Shown here in pieces: positions 5,205-6,156 of a stretch of DNA of 6,156 nt. Each line of letters starts with the position of its first letter. Positions within the stretch are counted from its first letter, which is position 1. Made by a program: the position numbers and the translations under genes. The notes beneath the pieces are model-generated. The model saw only the letters and a program-made list of their open reading frames with translations. It had not been told where the DNA came from and did no database searches. Where the stretch lies: assembly GCA_030618505.1 (NCBI GenBank), contig JAUXDF010000205.1:1-6156 (forward strand), given 5' to 3'. The DNA comes from Spongiibacteraceae bacterium. Lineage in GTDB: Bacteria > Pseudomonadota > Gammaproteobacteria > Pseudomonadales > PIVM01.

Positions 5205-5370
5205 AAAATATTTCAGCGCTCAATTTTATTATTGCGAGAGTTTCTGTTGTTGCACTTCAATCTAGAAATCTTAAGTAACGCTGTTGATCTAGCGCGGATG
5301 ATACACACTACATCAACAGAGTATAAAAACACCACATACATCCCTGTGAAATTCGCTCTAGCCATCTCTA
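5205..5370. other. Convergent intergenic region
   Basis: This lies between the ends of the pseudouridine synthase gene and the minus-strand surface-protein gene. The only structure seen is CTGTTGAT (5281-5288) and ATCAACAG (5312-5319), an 8-bp inverted repeat with a 23-base spacer and no adjacent T-tract. No convincing terminator was found. Confidence 0.35.
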
Positions 5371-6156
5371 TTAATTGCAGCTGCTACCTGCAGAACTTAT
5401 CTCACAGGAGATCGCTGCACTCAACTGGCTGGCAAGACCGTAGATATCCGTAGCGCTGATCGCAAAGACATAACTTCCTTCAGTAAATGTCGTTGTCCAA
5501 CTGCTGCTCTCAGCAGACACCTGTTGAGACAATATTTCTCCTTCAGGCGTTGTATAAGAGATATCATAGCTGGCGATATCGCCACTCTCCAAAACCGAGC
5601 CATCCTCTCTTAATGTCGGCGGGTTCCAGCTTAGCGTTGCATTCACAGAATACACTGGCTCAGGTTCGACAACATTCACCGCAAAATTCGTAAAGTTACT
5701 GGTATGAAAAATTCCATCAATGGTCATAAAATCCACATACAGCTCCCTTGTTCCCACCGTTTTAAATTGGGACATATCAAATGCAACACTAAATGCTCCA
5801 CTGTCAACGCTTTGGCGAGGCGAATGTGCTTCACCGCTGGCATCACCAGACACTCCTTTACAACAGTAATAATCTACGCGAGCAACATCAGCCCCTTGCC
5901 AGAAGATATAAACCATTTGTTGCTCAAGCACTGCACCTTCGAGAGGGAGTGCAACCGTAATATCATTAGTATATGAATACAATGCCATAGCTACTGGGGC
6001 TGAAGCCGGTTCGGGTGCTGGCTCAGTCTCCGGGGTTGGCTCAGGTTCCGGGGTTGGCTCAGGCTCCGGAGTTCGCTCAGGTTCCGGAGTTGGCTCAGGC
6101 TCCGGAGTTGGCTCAGGTTCCGGTGTTGGCTCAGGCTCCGGAGTTCGCTCAGGTTC
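5371..6156 (-). CDS. Surface protein C-terminal part: PEPT linker and Fn3-like domain (runs off right edge)
   Basis: The minus-strand frame is open from the right edge to TAA at 5373-5371, giving 261 residues with the N-terminus missing. The Met at 5988 is internal: the frame upstream continues through a Pro-Glu-Pro-Thr linker (about 6010-6156). After the linker comes a domain of about 110 residues (YSYTNDITVALP, then MVYIFWQGADVARVDYYCC, then RELYVDFMTIDGI), possibly Ig-like, that I do not recognise. VVEPEPVYSV then leads into a 90-residue Fn3-like domain, 58% identical to that of the lipoprotein at 3086, with the same ending (SCEI...CN). Such linkers are typical of secreted, multidomain surface or polysaccharide-active proteins of marine gammaproteobacteria. 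A missing N-terminal catalytic or lipoprotein part is likely but unseen. Confidence 0.85.
   Translation of the reverse strand, partial: EPERTPEPEPTPEPEPTPEPEPTPEPERTPEPEPTPEPEPTPETEPAPEPASAPVAMALYSYTNDITVALPLEGAVLEQQMVYIFWQGADVARVDYYCCKGVSGDASGEAHSPRQSVDSGAFSVAFDMSQFKTVGTRELYVDFMTIDGIFHTSNFTNFAVNVVEPEPVYSVNATLSWNPPTLREDGSVLESGDIASYDISYTTPEGEILSQQVSAESSSWTTTFTEGSYVFAISATDIYGLASQLSAAISCEISSAGSSCN
6020..6156. repeat. 18-bp tandem repeat encoding the Pro-Glu-Pro-Thr linker
   Basis: Seven full units and a partial eighth of [GC]GCTCAGG[TC]TCCGG[AGT]GTT run from 6020 to the edge, each encoding six residues of PEPEPT type on the minus strand. From the second unit on, TTC and CTC alternate strictly, so the real repeating unit is 36 bp. 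The variant CGCTCA (Arg instead of Pro) occurs at 6074 and 6146, 72 bp apart. The array continues beyond the window. Confidence 0.93.

Noticed and set aside
5421..5976. Several open frames antisense or out of frame to the surface-protein gene
   Set aside because: They overlap the Fn3 and preceding domain coding region, which has clear homology to the lipoprotein, and show no recognisable motifs.
6020..6156. Regular short repeats that could suggest a CRISPR array
   Set aside because: The units are contiguous 18-bp repeats without spacers and are in frame with a Pro-Glu-Pro-Thr linker, so they are protein-coding tandem repeats.

Overview
This window looks like chromosomal DNA of a gammaproteobacterium, probably marine or environmental. 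The basis is protein style: a peptidase-U32 protein, an RluA-type pseudouridine synthase whose wording I associate with Shewanella-like genomes, a VF530/DUF2132 protein, a DUF3144 protein, and surface proteins with Pro-Glu-rich linkers. This assignment is from memory of families, not from a search, and no species can be named.

Layout from left to right. (1) Positions 1-616, minus strand, hold the N-terminal 205 codons of a U32-family Fe-S protein that runs off the left edge. (2) Divergent from it, a 39-codon ORF (799-918) with a strong Shine-Dalgarno overlaps the start of a DUF3144 gene (902-1276). (3) A doubtful small ORF (1297-1479) contains a perfect 15-bp-arm palindrome. A second palindrome with the same GATTTAT half-site lies just upstream of an extended-SDR oxidoreductase gene (1541-2464). 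(4) Fifteen bases after the SDR gene a reading frame starts that resembles the N-terminus of a carboxymuconolactone-decarboxylase-like protein but stops after 30 codons; gene debris follows.

(5) Two copies of a short, non-coding, hairpin-forming mobile element (MITE-like) lie at about 2722-2873 and 4044-4178. They have matching terminal inverted repeats and apparent 4-bp target duplications (AACT, AGTT), and they bracket two convergent genes: a lipoprotein with a fibronectin-III-like domain (3086-3511) and a VF530/DUF2132 protein with a Ser-Asp tail (3530-3988, minus). A third, lone element-like end directly abuts the second copy. (6) An RluA-family pseudouridine synthase (4314-5204) has an extended -10 promoter and almost no 5' leader. 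(7) Positions 5371-6156, minus strand, encode the C-terminal part of a long surface protein: a tandem Pro-Glu-Pro-Thr linker, an uncharacterised domain, and a terminal Fn3-like domain 58% identical to that of the lipoprotein.

The genes do not form one pathway. The window reads as a patchwork of housekeeping RNA-modification-type genes and accessory surface-protein genes, with mobile-element activity and gene decay at 2.5-4.3 kb. The most notable observations are the MITE-like family with its tandem junction, the paired Fn3-tail proteins, and the shared palindromes around the SDR gene. No CRISPR array, tRNA or rRNA was seen.
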